Assembly (NCBI GenBank): GCA_902797915.1
Contig: CADBUK010000057.1
Location: forward strand, 1-13,955
DNA from: Oscillospiraceae bacterium
Lineage (GTDB): Bacteria; Bacillota; Clostridia; Oscillospirales; Acutalibacteraceae
Direction: 5' to 3'
Length of the DNA stretch: 13,955 nt
The position numbers and the translations under genes are program-made. The notes beneath the pieces are model-generated. The model worked only from the letters and a program-made list of their open reading frames with translations. It ran no database searches and was not told the DNA's origin. Shown here in pieces: positions 1-6,620 of this stretch (within the stretch, counting starts at the first letter, position 1; each line of letters starts with the position of its first letter).

Positions 1-156
1 CGCGGTTGCAGTTACGGTGCAGGAATTAACTATGTAATAATCCGCTTCCTCGGCAGGACTTACAATTTCAAATCCCGCTTTGGAAAGCAATTCGGCCATA
101 TATTCACTTTCGGTCTGATTTACCTTACAGCCAAGGGTATAAATTGCAGCTTTCAT
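1..156 (-). CDS. mtaB: tRNA t6A37 methylthiotransferase MtaB, N-terminal fragment
   Basis: Only the first 52 codons are in the window; the gene continues past the left edge. The reverse complement reads from ATG at 154-156 and begins MKAAIYTLGCKVNQTESEY, with IVNSCTVT near residue 45. These are the first two cysteine segments of the UPF0004 domain of radical-SAM methylthiotransferases. The TLGCKVNQ-E form separates MtaB from RimO (LGCPKN) and MiaB. MtaB adds a methylthio group to N6-threonylcarbamoyladenosine at position 37 of ANN-decoding tRNAs, using two Fe-S clusters. The start is set by a TAGGAGAATT ribosome binding site (161-170 on this strand). The radical-SAM CxxxCxxC and TRAM parts lie outside, so the subfamily call rests on the N-terminal motif only. 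The gene is divergent from the carboxypeptidase gene to its right. Confidence 0.85.
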   Translation of the reverse strand, partial: MKAAIYTLGCKVNQTESEYMAELLSKAGFEIVSPAEEADYYIVNSCTVTATA

Positions 157-181
157 AAATAATTCTCCTATATGATGAATT

Positions 182-210
182 ATTATATCAAAACGCGGTT
201 ATTAATACAA
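182..210 (-). promoter_or_regulatory. Predicted sigma-A-type promoter for mtaB
   Basis: On the minus strand, TTGTAT (205-210) and a perfect TATAAT (182-187) are separated by 17 bases, about 26 bases upstream of the mtaB start. Transcription would begin near 175. Seen by eye, not measured. Confidence 0.6.
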
Positions 211-256
211 TAAAATTTGAATATAAATAATTAATTTGACTTTAGGGGTAAGAAAT

Positions 257-1396
257 ATGAAAAGATTTATATTATCGTTAATTACGCTTACTATGCTTTT
301 TTCCGTTCCTGTCAACGCTTATGCGCAGGACGGCAATGCCGAAGAGCTTGATTTTTCAAAATCCTCTATTCTGATGTGCGCAGATACGGGGGACGTAATC
401 TATGAAAAGAATGCTTACGAGCACGTTTCGCCTGCGTCAGTAACAAAAATTATGAGCATTCTGCTTGTACTTGAAGCGATAAATGACGGAAAAATCGCGC
501 TTACCGACGAGGTTCCGGCAGGCAGTAACGCGGTTGCTATGGGCGGATCGCAGATATGGCTTGAGGTTGGCGAAACTATGACGGTTGACGAATTGCTCAA
601 AGCAGTAGTTGTTGCCTCTGCAAACGACGCCTGCGCTGCGTTAGGGGAATATATTTCAGGCTCTCTGCCGTCATTTATAACCGAAATGAACCAAAGAGCG
701 CAGGAACTCGGGCTCGAAAACACGAATTTTGAAAACTGCACGGGGCTTGACGACAGCGCCGTAAACCATTACTCCTGCGCTTATGATTTAGCCGTAATTG
801 CAAAAGAGGTTCTTAAATACGACCTTGTTTACAATTATACTACCATTTGGCTTGATTACCTGCGCGGCGGAGAAACCGAGCTGAACAATACAAATAAGCT
901 TGTAAATACTTATAACGGCATTACGGGACTAAAAACGGGAACAACTTCAAAGGCGGGATTTTGCGTTTGTGCTACCGCTAAACGCGATGATATGAATTTA
1001 ATCGCTGTTGTTTTAGGAGCCGACACAAGCGAAAGCCGTTTTCAGACCGCTGCAAATCTGCTTGATTACGGCTTTGCAAATTACAAGCTGTATGTGCCTG
1101 ATATTGACGAGGAACAGATTACAGACGTAAAAGTTATTAACGGTACAGAAAAAAGCATTAAACCCACATACGATATGTTTGATAAAATCCTGATTAAAAA
1201 AGGAAGCGGAGACATAGAATACACTTACAGTGTTGCTCAGAGCGTAAACGCCCCTGTTAAAGTCAATGACCAGCTTGGCGAAATCAAGCTGATATCGGAG
1301 GGCAGGGAGCTTAAAACCATAAAACTTTACTCGGGAAAAGAAGTACCTAAGATTAAGTTTGGGTATATTTTTAAAAAAATAATTAATTATATATAA
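257..1396 (+). CDS. Secreted D-alanyl-D-alanine carboxypeptidase (peptidase S11, DacF/PBP5 type)
   Basis: Serine-type D,D-carboxypeptidase that removes the terminal D-Ala from peptidoglycan stem pentapeptides outside the membrane, limiting cross-linking. With the ATG at 257 the protein is 379 residues. Residues 1-24 form a signal peptide (MKRF, a hydrophobic core, then AYA-Q). The three penicillin-binding motifs are present: SVTK at 61-64 (nucleophile S61, K64), SAN at 121-123 and KTG at 226-228. After about residue 280 comes a PBP5_C-like beta domain, and the end is basic and hydrophobic (FKKIINYI), which could help membrane attachment. I chose 257 over the in-frame TTG at 236 because AGGGG (244-248) lies 8 bases upstream and the signal peptide then starts with MKRF. 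The gene appears monocistronic; no clear terminator follows. The family is certain. Whether it is the DacF paralog specifically is not, so no symbol is given. Confidence 0.93.
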   Translation: MKRFILSLITLTMLFSVPVNAYAQDGNAEELDFSKSSILMCADTGDVIYEKNAYEHVSPASVTKIMSILLVLEAINDGKIALTDEVPAGSNAVAMGGSQIWLEVGETMTVDELLKAVVVASANDACAALGEYISGSLPSFITEMNQRAQELGLENTNFENCTGLDDSAVNHYSCAYDLAVIAKEVLKYDLVYNYTTIWLDYLRGGETELNNTNKLVNTYNGITGLKTGTTSKAGFCVCATAKRDDMNLIAVVLGADTSESRFQTAANLLDYGFANYKLYVPDIDEEQITDVKVINGTEKSIKPTYDMFDKILIKKGSGDIEYTYSVAQSVNAPVKVNDQLGEIKLISEGRELKTIKLYSGKEVPKIKFGYIFKKIINYI

Positions 1397-1403
1397 ATAA
1401 TAG

Positions 1404-1432
1404 TTGATTATGTGAGAGTTTTGATGTAAAAT
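1404..1432 (+). promoter_or_regulatory. Predicted sigma-A-type promoter for pgi
   Basis: TTGATT (1404-1409) and TAAAAT (1427-1432) are separated by 17 bases. Transcription would begin near 1439, within a short inverted repeat (AATTGT 1439-1444 / ACAATT 1453-1458) that could fold at the very 5' end of the message. No intrinsic terminator is visible between the preceding gene and this site. Confidence 0.5.
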
Positions 1433-1484
1433 ATAACGAATTGTTTTATAAGACAATTAATTCGCTTTGAAAAGAGGTTTATAT

Positions 1485-2834
1485 ATGGAAAAATTAAAGC
1501 TTATTAATAAATATGCCGAGCCATTTGTTTCCGAACAGGAAATACTTGATATGGCGCCTAAAGCGGTTGAAGCAATGAAAACGCTCCATAACGGCACGGG
1601 CGAGGGCAACGACTTTATAGGCTGGGTAACCTTGCCAACCGATTATGACAAGGAAGAGTTTGCAAGAATTAAGAAGGCTGCTGAGTATATCAAAGGCAAT
1701 TGCGATATTCTTGTAGTTATCGGTATCGGCGGCTCATATCTCGGCGCAAGAGCTGTAATTGAGGCGCTCAAATCCAGCAATTACAATGCGCTTGCAAAGG
1801 ATACCCCGCAGATTTACTTTATCGGTAACACAATCAGCCCGTCAATGCTTACTGAGCTTCTTACAATTTGTGAGGGCAAGGATATTTGTGTAAACGTTAT
1901 TTCCAAGAGCGGCACAACAACCGAGCCCGCAATTGCTTTCAGGGTATTCCGTGATTTAATTAACAGCAAGTATTCTAAGGAAGAAGCTGCAAAGCGTATC
2001 TTTGCAACAACTGACAAGGCTAAGGGAACTCTTAAAGCCCTTGCTGATGAAGAGGGCTATGAAACCTTCGTTGTTCCCGACAACGTAGGCGGCAGATATT
2101 CGGTTCTTACCGCTGTAGGTCTTCTTCCGATTGCCGTTGCAGGCATTGATATTGACGAGCTTATGGGCGGCGCCGCAAGCGCACAGGCTGCACTTATGAG
2201 CGAGGATATTAACGATAATGACTGCCTTAAATACGCGGCAATCAGAAACATTCTTTATAATAAGGGCAAAAGGCTTGAATGCTATATTTCTTACGAGCCC
2301 TGTATGACTATGTTTAACGAATGGCTCAAGCAGCTCTTTGCTGAAAGCGAGGGCAAAGGCGGAAAGGGATTATATCCCGTTTCCTGCGTGTTCTCTACAG
2401 ACTTACACTCAGTTGGTCAGTTTATTCAGGAAAGCGGCTCTGACCTTATGTTTGAAACCTGCATCAAGTTCAACAATCCGCTTGACGACTTTGTTATCGA
2501 GGAGCAGGAGGGCAATATTGACGGCCTTAATTTCCTTGCGGGCAGAAAGTTAAGCTATGTTAACGAAAAGGCAAGACAGGGCACACTGCTTGCTCATACC
2601 GAGGGCGGAGTGGCTAATTTCATCCTTGAAAGCGATAATATTGCAGCGGCAAACCTTGGTTATATGATTTATTTCTTTGAGAAGGCGTGCGCTGTTTCAG
2701 GCTATATTCTCGGCGTTAATCCGTTTAACCAGCCCGGTGTAGAAAGCTATAAAAAGAATATGTTTGCGCTTCTCGGAAAACCAGGTTACGAAAGTGAAAA
2801 AGAAAAACTTGAAAAAGAACTCGGTATATGCTAA
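1485..2834 (+). CDS. pgi: Glucose-6-phosphate isomerase
   Basis: Interconverts glucose-6-phosphate and fructose-6-phosphate in the cytosol, the second step of glycolysis and also used in gluconeogenesis. The protein is 449 residues, the short form typical of Firmicutes (about 450) rather than the ~550-residue proteobacterial form. Family motifs occur in order: GIGGSYLGARA (80-90), the phosphate-binding SKSGTTTEP (140-148), VGGRYSVLTAVGLLP (201-215), and SEGKGGKG with catalytic E289. DLHSVGQF follows with H308, and QPGVESYKKNMF near the end carries K423. All three residues expected for ring opening and proton transfer are present. The start at 1485 is preferred to an in-frame TTG at 1467 because GAGG (1474-1477) is spaced 7 bases from it. 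The following P-loop gene begins 37 bases downstream with no promoter seen between, so the two are probably co-transcribed. Confidence 0.97.
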   Translation: MEKLKLINKYAEPFVSEQEILDMAPKAVEAMKTLHNGTGEGNDFIGWVTLPTDYDKEEFARIKKAAEYIKGNCDILVVIGIGGSYLGARAVIEALKSSNYNALAKDTPQIYFIGNTISPSMLTELLTICEGKDICVNVISKSGTTTEPAIAFRVFRDLINSKYSKEEAAKRIFATTDKAKGTLKALADEEGYETFVVPDNVGGRYSVLTAVGLLPIAVAGIDIDELMGGAASAQAALMSEDINDNDCLKYAAIRNILYNKGKRLECYISYEPCMTMFNEWLKQLFAESEGKGGKGLYPVSCVFSTDLHSVGQFIQESGSDLMFETCIKFNNPLDDFVIEEQEGNIDGLNFLAGRKLSYVNEKARQGTLLAHTEGGVANFILESDNIAAANLGYMIYFFEKACAVSGYILGVNPFNQPGVESYKKNMFALLGKPGYESEKEKLEKELGIC

Positions 2835-2871
2835 TATATAATTGCAAATAAACCTTACGGAGGATTCATAA

Positions 2872-3288
2872 ATGATTAAACTTATTATCGGAAATAAAGG
2901 CTCAGGTAAAACAAAGAGATTAATTGATCTTGTTAACTCCTGCGTTGAAAGCTCAGACGGCAATGTTGTATGTGTAGAAAAAGAGCCAAAGCTCACTTAT
3001 GATATTTCATCAAAAGCAAGGCTTCTTGAAACTGAAACTTATAATATTAACGGTCATAAAGCTTTTTACGGCTTTCTTTCCGGAATTTGTGCCGGCAACT
3101 ACGATGTAACAGACGTTCTTGTTGACGCTACATTTAAAATTGTGGGCAGAGAATATGCAAAGCTTCCTCAGTTTTTTGATATGCTTTCAGAGCTTTCTGA
3201 GGCTACAGATGTTGATTTCTACTTCACAATCAGCTGCGATAAAGAGGATTTACCCGTAGAGGTATTCGATTATTGCGAAGAATATTAA
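2872..3288 (+). CDS. Small P-loop NTP-binding protein of unknown function
   Basis: A 138-residue protein with a strong CGGAGG ribosome binding site (2858-2863). It opens directly with a Walker A loop, GNKGSGKT (7-14), after one beta strand (IKLII). A hydrophobic strand ending in Asp (DVLVDA, D85) looks like Walker B, and another strand (VDFYFTISCD, 114-123) follows. There is no signal peptide, membrane segment or zinc motif. The size fits a single minimal P-loop domain with no added module. I recall similar short proteins as common in Clostridia and often labelled hypothetical or, misleadingly, PilT-like; that is memory, not a search. There is no pilus gene nearby, so the PilT label is unsupported. 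It sits between pgi and a strong terminator, as the last gene of a likely two-gene unit. NTP binding is well supported; the biological role is unknown. Confidence 0.85.
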   Translation: MIKLIIGNKGSGKTKRLIDLVNSCVESSDGNVVCVEKEPKLTYDISSKARLLETETYNINGHKAFYGFLSGICAGNYDVTDVLVDATFKIVGREYAKLPQFFDMLSELSEATDVDFYFTISCDKEDLPVEVFDYCEEY

Positions 3289-3302
3289 TAACAAAATCAT
3301 TT

Positions 3303-3329
3303 AAGGCGCGGGTATCCGCGCCTTTTTTT
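3303..3329 (+). terminator. Intrinsic terminator after the pgi/P-loop unit
   Basis: A 9-bp perfect stem, AAGGCGCGG (3303-3311) with CCGCGCCTT (3316-3324), closes a GTAT loop and is followed by a seven-T run (3323-3329). It ends transcription just before the next promoter. Confidence 0.93.
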
Positions 3330-3341
3330 AATAATTTTCTA

Positions 3342-3370
3342 TTGACAAAATTCTTTCTTATATATATAAT
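3342..3370 (+). promoter_or_regulatory. Perfect-consensus sigma-A promoter for yceD-rpmF
   Basis: TTGACA (3342-3347), exactly 17 bases, then TATAAT (3365-3370). Both hexamers match consensus at every base. Transcription should start near 3377, giving a leader of roughly 23 bases. Such strength suits a ribosomal protein operon. Confidence 0.9.
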
Positions 3371-3399
3371 ACTAAAGCAAAGTAATTGAGGTGTATTAT

Positions 3400-3903
3400 A
3401 TGAAAATTGATATTACTAATCTCTTAAACGGGGTTGAAAAATCGCTTTCAGTTGATTACACTTTAAATCTTGACGATTTATCTTACGGCACTTATTATCC
3501 TGTTAAGGACGGCGCAAAGGTAAAGGGCAGGGTATTCGGCAAAGCAAATGTTGTTTACCTTGAGGCAGATATTTCCTTTAAATTCTGCGGCTTTTGCGAC
3601 AGATGTGCCGAACAGGTAAACAGAGATATGAGCTTCTCAATTAACAAAATCATCGTTTCTGAGCTTGCTAATGACGATGATGACTTTGAAAACTATATCG
3701 TTGTTCATGACGCCGTGCTTGACCTCGATGAGCTTATCAGAGAAGAAGTTCAGTTGTTTTTGCCAAGCAAAATTCTTTGCAGCGAGGACTGTAAGGGCTT
3801 ATGTTTCCGCTGCGGCAAGAACTTAAATCTCGGCGAATGCGGCTGTAAAAAAGAGGTTGACCCGCGTATGGCGGCGCTTCTTGAGCTGCTTGATGAAGAG
3901 TAA
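3400..3903 (+). CDS. yceD: YceD family (DUF177) cysteine-rich protein, rRNA accumulation factor
   Basis: A 167-residue protein of the YceD/DUF177 family, which is typically encoded just before rpmF and in E. coli is linked to 23S rRNA accumulation. Two cysteine clusters are visible: CGFCDRC (C63, C66, C69) and a C-terminal set with C127, C131, C135, C138, C147 and C149, including DCKGLCFRCGKNLN, a hallmark of the family. The spacing suggests zinc binding, which is inference. An acidic stretch (NDDDDFE, 91-97) separates the clusters. The start at 3400 is preferred because GAGGTG (3388-3393) overlaps the upstream in-frame GTG at 3391 and is correctly spaced for the ATG. The gap to rpmF is 33 bases, and the two genes share the consensus promoter and the terminator after rpmF, consistent with a ribosome-biogenesis role. 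The molecular function in Gram-positives is not settled. Confidence 0.92.
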   Translation: MKIDITNLLNGVEKSLSVDYTLNLDDLSYGTYYPVKDGAKVKGRVFGKANVVYLEADISFKFCGFCDRCAEQVNRDMSFSINKIIVSELANDDDDFENYIVVHDAVLDLDELIREEVQLFLPSKILCSEDCKGLCFRCGKNLNLGECGCKKEVDPRMAALLELLDEE

Positions 3904-3936
3904 ATTATTCATTGATTGATAAAGGAGGCTATTAAA

Positions 3937-4119
3937 ATGGCAGTACCGGCAAGAAGAACATCTACTACAAGAAAGAACAAGAGACGTTCAAGCGTTTGGA
4001 AATTAGACGCTCCGACACTCGTTAAGTGCCCGAATTGCTCAGCTTACACTGTACCTCACAGAGTTTGCAAGAGCTGCGGTTACTATAACGGCAAGGAAGT
4101 CGTTGCAACAGAAGATTAA
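3937..4119 (+). CDS. rpmF: 50S ribosomal protein L32
   Basis: A 60-residue protein starting MAVPARRTSTTRKNKRRS, the standard L32 N terminus, followed by a zinc ribbon with C31, C34, C44 and C47 (CPNC and CKSC). This is therefore the zinc-binding (C+) form. L32 is a small basic protein of the large ribosomal subunit. The ATG at 3937 follows a near-perfect AAAGGAGG (3921-3928); the in-frame TTG at 3916 would add seven residues not found in the family. It is the second and last gene of the yceD-rpmF operon. Confidence 0.98.
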   Translation: MAVPARRTSTTRKNKRRSSVWKLDAPTLVKCPNCSAYTVPHRVCKSCGYYNGKEVVATED

Positions 4120-4142
4120 TTTTAAATCTTATTCGGACTTTC

Positions 4143-4170
4143 AGACGGGCATATTATGTCCGTCTTTCTT
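4143..4170 (+). terminator. Intrinsic terminator after rpmF
   Basis: A 10-bp stem, AGACGGGCAT (4143-4152) with ATGTCCGTCT (4156-4165) including one G-U pair, closes a 3-base loop. A T-rich tail, TTTCTT (4165-4170), follows. The tail is interrupted by a C, so some readthrough into der is possible. Confidence 0.85.
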
Positions 4171-4210
4171 GCTATAAAGCAGAATTATTCATTTTTCGGG
4201 AGGTGTTGAT

Positions 4211-5542
4211 ATGAGCAAACCCGTTGTGGCAATAGTCGGCAGACCAAATGTCGGCAAATCAACACTATTTAATAAGTTAATCGGCACTCGTATTTCTATT
4301 GTTGACGATACCCCGGGCGTTACGAGGGACAGAATTTACGGCGAATGCGAATGGCTTAACAACAGGTTTTTACTTGTTGATACAGGCGGTATTGAGCCGT
4401 ATTCAAACGACGTTATTTTAAAGCAGATGCGTGCTCAGGCTGAAATAGCTATTGAAACCGCTGACGTTATAATATTTGTTACGGACTTAACCTGCGGCAT
4501 ACTTGCTGCGGACACAGAGGTAGCCTCCATGCTTCAGAAAAGCGGAAAGCCCATTATTCTGTGCGTAAATAAATGTGACAGTATCGGCGCTCCTGAGCCT
4601 GAATTCTACGAATTCTATAATCTCGGTCTCGGAGACCCTATCGCAGTTTCCTCGGTACACGGCCACGGAACAGGCGATTTGCTTGACGAGGTAATAAAAA
4701 ATCTTCCCGCTTTTGACGAGGAAGAGGAGGAAGACGAGATTATCAACGTTGCCGTTATCGGTAAACCAAATGTCGGCAAATCATCGCTGATTAACAAAAT
4801 CAGCGGCGAGGAAAGGGCAATCGTTTCCGATATTGCGGGAACTACAAGGGATTCTACCGACACGCTGATTGAAAATCAGTACGGCAAGTTTAACTTCATC
4901 GATACAGCGGGTATCAGACGCAAAAGCAAAATAAATGACGCCATAGAAAAATTCAGCATTATCCGCGCAAGAATGGCTGTTGAGCGCGCTAACGTTTGCG
5001 TAATTATGATTGACGCGCAGGAGGGCTTTACAGAGCAGGACTCAAAGGTTGCGGGTATTGCTCTTGAACAGGGCAAGGCGTGTATTATTGCCGTTAATAA
5101 ATGGGACGCAATTGAAAAAGACACGAACACAATGAAGGAGTTTCGTGATAAATTAGCCGTTGATTTTTCATTTATGAGTTTTGCTCCGTTTATGTTTATA
5201 TCCGCAAAGACGGGTCAGAGGATTGACAGGCTGTTTGAAATGATTGCATACGTTCATTCTCAGAACTCAATGCGAATTTCCACGGGCAGATTGAACGAAG
5301 TGCTTGCTGACGCTACGGCAAGGGTTCAACCGCCTACGGACAAGGGCAAAAGGCTTAAAATATACTATATGACGCAGGCGTCAACCCGTCCGCCCACATT
5401 CGTTTTCTTTGTTAATAATGCAGAGCTTTTTCATTTTTCCTATCAGAGATACCTTGAAAATCAGATTAGGGCTATCTTCGGGCTTGACGGTACTCCCATA
5501 AGATTTATTATCAGGGAGAGGGGAGAAGGCAAAAAGAAATGA
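4211..5542 (+). CDS. der: Ribosome-assembly GTPase Der (EngA)
   Basis: Tandem-GTPase factor needed for maturation of the 50S subunit. The protein is 443 residues. G domain 1 has a P-loop at GRPNVGKST (10-18), DDTPGVTRD (32-40), DTGG (57-60) and NKCD (120-123). An acidic linker runs over 169-176. G domain 2 has GKPNVGKSS (184-192), AGTTRD (209-214), DTAG (231-234), NKWD (296-299) and SAKTG (331-335). The C-terminal KH-like domain (about 355-436) ends in a basic tail, KKK. All nucleotide-binding motifs are intact in both domains. The GGGAGGTG site ahead of the ATG is strong. I see no convincing promoter in the 40 bases between the rpmF terminator and this gene. Its stop overlaps the plsY start by 4 bases (ATGA), so translation of the pair is probably coupled. 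Confidence 0.98.
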   Translation: MSKPVVAIVGRPNVGKSTLFNKLIGTRISIVDDTPGVTRDRIYGECEWLNNRFLLVDTGGIEPYSNDVILKQMRAQAEIAIETADVIIFVTDLTCGILAADTEVASMLQKSGKPIILCVNKCDSIGAPEPEFYEFYNLGLGDPIAVSSVHGHGTGDLLDEVIKNLPAFDEEEEEDEIINVAVIGKPNVGKSSLINKISGEERAIVSDIAGTTRDSTDTLIENQYGKFNFIDTAGIRRKSKINDAIEKFSIIRARMAVERANVCVIMIDAQEGFTEQDSKVAGIALEQGKACIIAVNKWDAIEKDTNTMKEFRDKLAVDFSFMSFAPFMFISAKTGQRIDRLFEMIAYVHSQNSMRISTGRLNEVLADATARVQPPTDKGKRLKIYYMTQASTRPPTFVFFVNNAELFHFSYQRYLENQIRAIFGLDGTPIRFIIRERGEGKKK

Positions 5543-6186
5543 AATTCTTAATATTCTTTCTGATTTCACTATTTTCATATCTCCTCGGCAGCCTTAACTT
5601 CGGAGTTATTCTGTCTAAGGCAAAGGGCGAGGACGTAAGAGAAAAAGGAAGCGGCAACGCAGGCACAACAAATATGCTCAGGAATTACGGCAAGGGCCTG
5701 GCTGCGCTGACAATTATCGGCGATATGGCAAAGGTTGCCGTTGCAATACTGATTTCGGTTTTTATTTGCAAAAAACTCGGAATAATTAATGAAGCTCAAC
5801 CGTATCCTGCTGAAATGTATGTAAAATGCTTTTCAGGCTTATTCTGTGTAATAGGGCATATCTTTCCTGTATTTTTCAGGTTTAAAGGCGGAAAGGGTGT
5901 TGCAACAAGCGGCGGTATGGTGTTTATGATTGACTGGCGCATTGCGTTGATTTTGCTTGCCGTCTTTATAATAGTAGTTGCGGTTACAAAATATGTAAGC
6001 CTCGGCTCTTTGATAATGGCAGCTCTTTATCCTATACTTATTTACATATTTTTCACCGATTTGGCTTTCGCCGCGGTTTCCCTGATATTTACTGCAATCG
6101 TGTTTATTGCGCACAGGGAAAACATAAAGAAGCTTATTAACCATAACGAAAACAAAATATCGTTCAAGAAAAAGGAGACTGAATAA
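5539..6186 (+). CDS. plsY: Acyl-phosphate:glycerol-3-phosphate acyltransferase PlsY
   Basis: Integral membrane enzyme that transfers an acyl chain from acyl-phosphate to the sn-1 position of glycerol-3-phosphate, the first acylation of phospholipid synthesis. The protein is 215 residues with several hydrophobic segments (about 2-24, 55-77, 96-113, 134-150 and 155-192). The three PlsY motifs are present: GSGNAGTTN (37-45), GHIFPVFFRFKGGKGVAT (106-123), the glycerol-phosphate-binding loop, and HRENIKKL (192-199) in the last cytoplasmic part. The C terminus is basic and short. The start overlaps der by 4 bases, a pairing seen in many Clostridia. Unlike many relatives, no gpsA follows; the next gene is rpmB on the other strand. 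The TAA stop forms the loop of a terminator hairpin. Together with pgsA in this window it covers two steps of phosphatidylglycerol synthesis. Confidence 0.97.
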   Translation: MKFLIFFLISLFSYLLGSLNFGVILSKAKGEDVREKGSGNAGTTNMLRNYGKGLAALTIIGDMAKVAVAILISVFICKKLGIINEAQPYPAEMYVKCFSGLFCVIGHIFPVFFRFKGGKGVATSGGMVFMIDWRIALILLAVFIIVVAVTKYVSLGSLIMAALYPILIYIFFTDLAFAAVSLIFTAIVFIAHRENIKKLINHNENKISFKKKETE

Positions 6187-6201
6187 TTCAGCCTCCTTTT
6201 T
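6169..6201 (+). terminator. Terminator overlapping the plsY stop codon, probably bidirectional
   Basis: The left arm (6169-6183) and right arm (6187-6201) pair as AAAAAGGAG/CTCCTTTTT plus CTGAA/TTCAG, with one A-C mismatch. The plsY TAA (6184-6186) is the whole loop. T runs exist on both strands (CTCCTTTTT on plus, TCTCCTTTTTCTT on minus), so it could stop transcripts from either side. Confidence 0.8.
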
Positions 6202-6207
6202 AAAATG

Positions 6208-6240
6208 CAAAAAATAAAACCGTCTTTAAAAAGACGGTTT
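6208..6240 (-). terminator. Intrinsic terminator of rpmB
   Basis: On the minus strand, AAACCGTCTT (6231-6240) pairs perfectly over 10 bases with AAGACGGTTT (6217-6226) around a TTTA loop. A tail of Ts broken by one A (TTTTATTTTTT, 6209-6219) overlaps and follows the stem. It begins 6 bases after the rpmB stop and sits back-to-back with the plsY terminator. Confidence 0.88.
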
Positions 6241-6246
6241 CTGTAA

Positions 6247-6432
6247 TTATGCTCTTTCGATTTTACCTGAACGAAGGCATCTTGTGCAAACATAAACTCT
6301 TTTAGGAGAGCCGTTAACAATAGCCTTTACCTTTTTAACATTAGGTTTCCAAGTTCTGTTTGAGCGTCTGTGCGAGTGAGAAACTTTAATGCCAAAGCTC
6401 ATTTCTTTTCCGCAGCATTCACATTTTGCCAT
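6247..6432 (-). CDS. rpmB: 50S ribosomal protein L28
   Basis: A 61-residue basic protein of the large ribosomal subunit. It starts MAKCECCGKEMSFG and contains SHSHRRSNRTWKPN, the L28 signature, then VCTRCLRSGKI. Cysteines C4 and C7, with C49 and C52, form a two-pair zinc ribbon, so this is the zinc-binding form, like the L32 in this window. The start at 6432 is fixed by AAGGAGGT (6441-6448 on this strand); an upstream in-frame ATG at 6489 would add 19 residues unlike any L28 and would precede the predicted promoter. The gene stands alone, convergent with plsY and divergent from recA, and has its own promoter and terminator. Confidence 0.98.
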   Translation of the reverse strand: MAKCECCGKEMSFGIKVSHSHRRSNRTWKPNVKKVKAIVNGSPKRVYVCTRCLRSGKIERA

Positions 6433-6467
6433 TAGCGAACACCTCCTTGTAAATTTAGAACGGATAA

Positions 6468-6496
6468 ATATTAACATATAATTTCGCAAAATGCAA
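6468..6496 (-). promoter_or_regulatory. Predicted promoter for rpmB
   Basis: On the minus strand, TTGCAT (6491-6496) and TAATAT (6468-6473) are 17 bases apart. Transcription would begin near 6461, giving a leader of about 29 bases with the ribosome binding site inside. A second TTGACA lies further upstream on this strand but has no -10 at a usable distance. Confidence 0.55.
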
Positions 6497-6554
6497 GCAT
6501 TTTTTCATAATATTTTTAATAATATAAAGTTTGTGTCAATTTTTGTACTTTTGG

Positions 6555-6583
6555 TTGATTTTATTTATCATATTTATTATAAT
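6555..6583 (+). promoter_or_regulatory. Predicted sigma-A-type promoter for recA
   Basis: TTGATT (6555-6560) and a perfect TATAAT (6578-6583) are separated by 17 bases, about 37 bases before the recA start. I looked for a Gram-positive LexA operator (CGAAC-N4-GTTCG type) across 6433-6620 and found none on either strand. Confidence 0.65.
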
Positions 6584-6620
6584 TATTATGTAAATTAAAG
6601 TATATATTTAGGAGGCTACT

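Noticed and set aside
1013..1456. 147-codon open frame on the minus strand opposite the carboxypeptidase gene
   Set aside because: It is antisense to a clear gene, has no recognisable domain and an atypical composition, and lacks a ribosome binding site; it is a shadow frame.
4243..4783. A 19-base direct repeat (4243-4261 and 4765-4783)
   Set aside because: It encodes the same P-loop residues (PNVGKS) in the two GTPase domains of Der; explained by domain duplication, not a mobile repeat.
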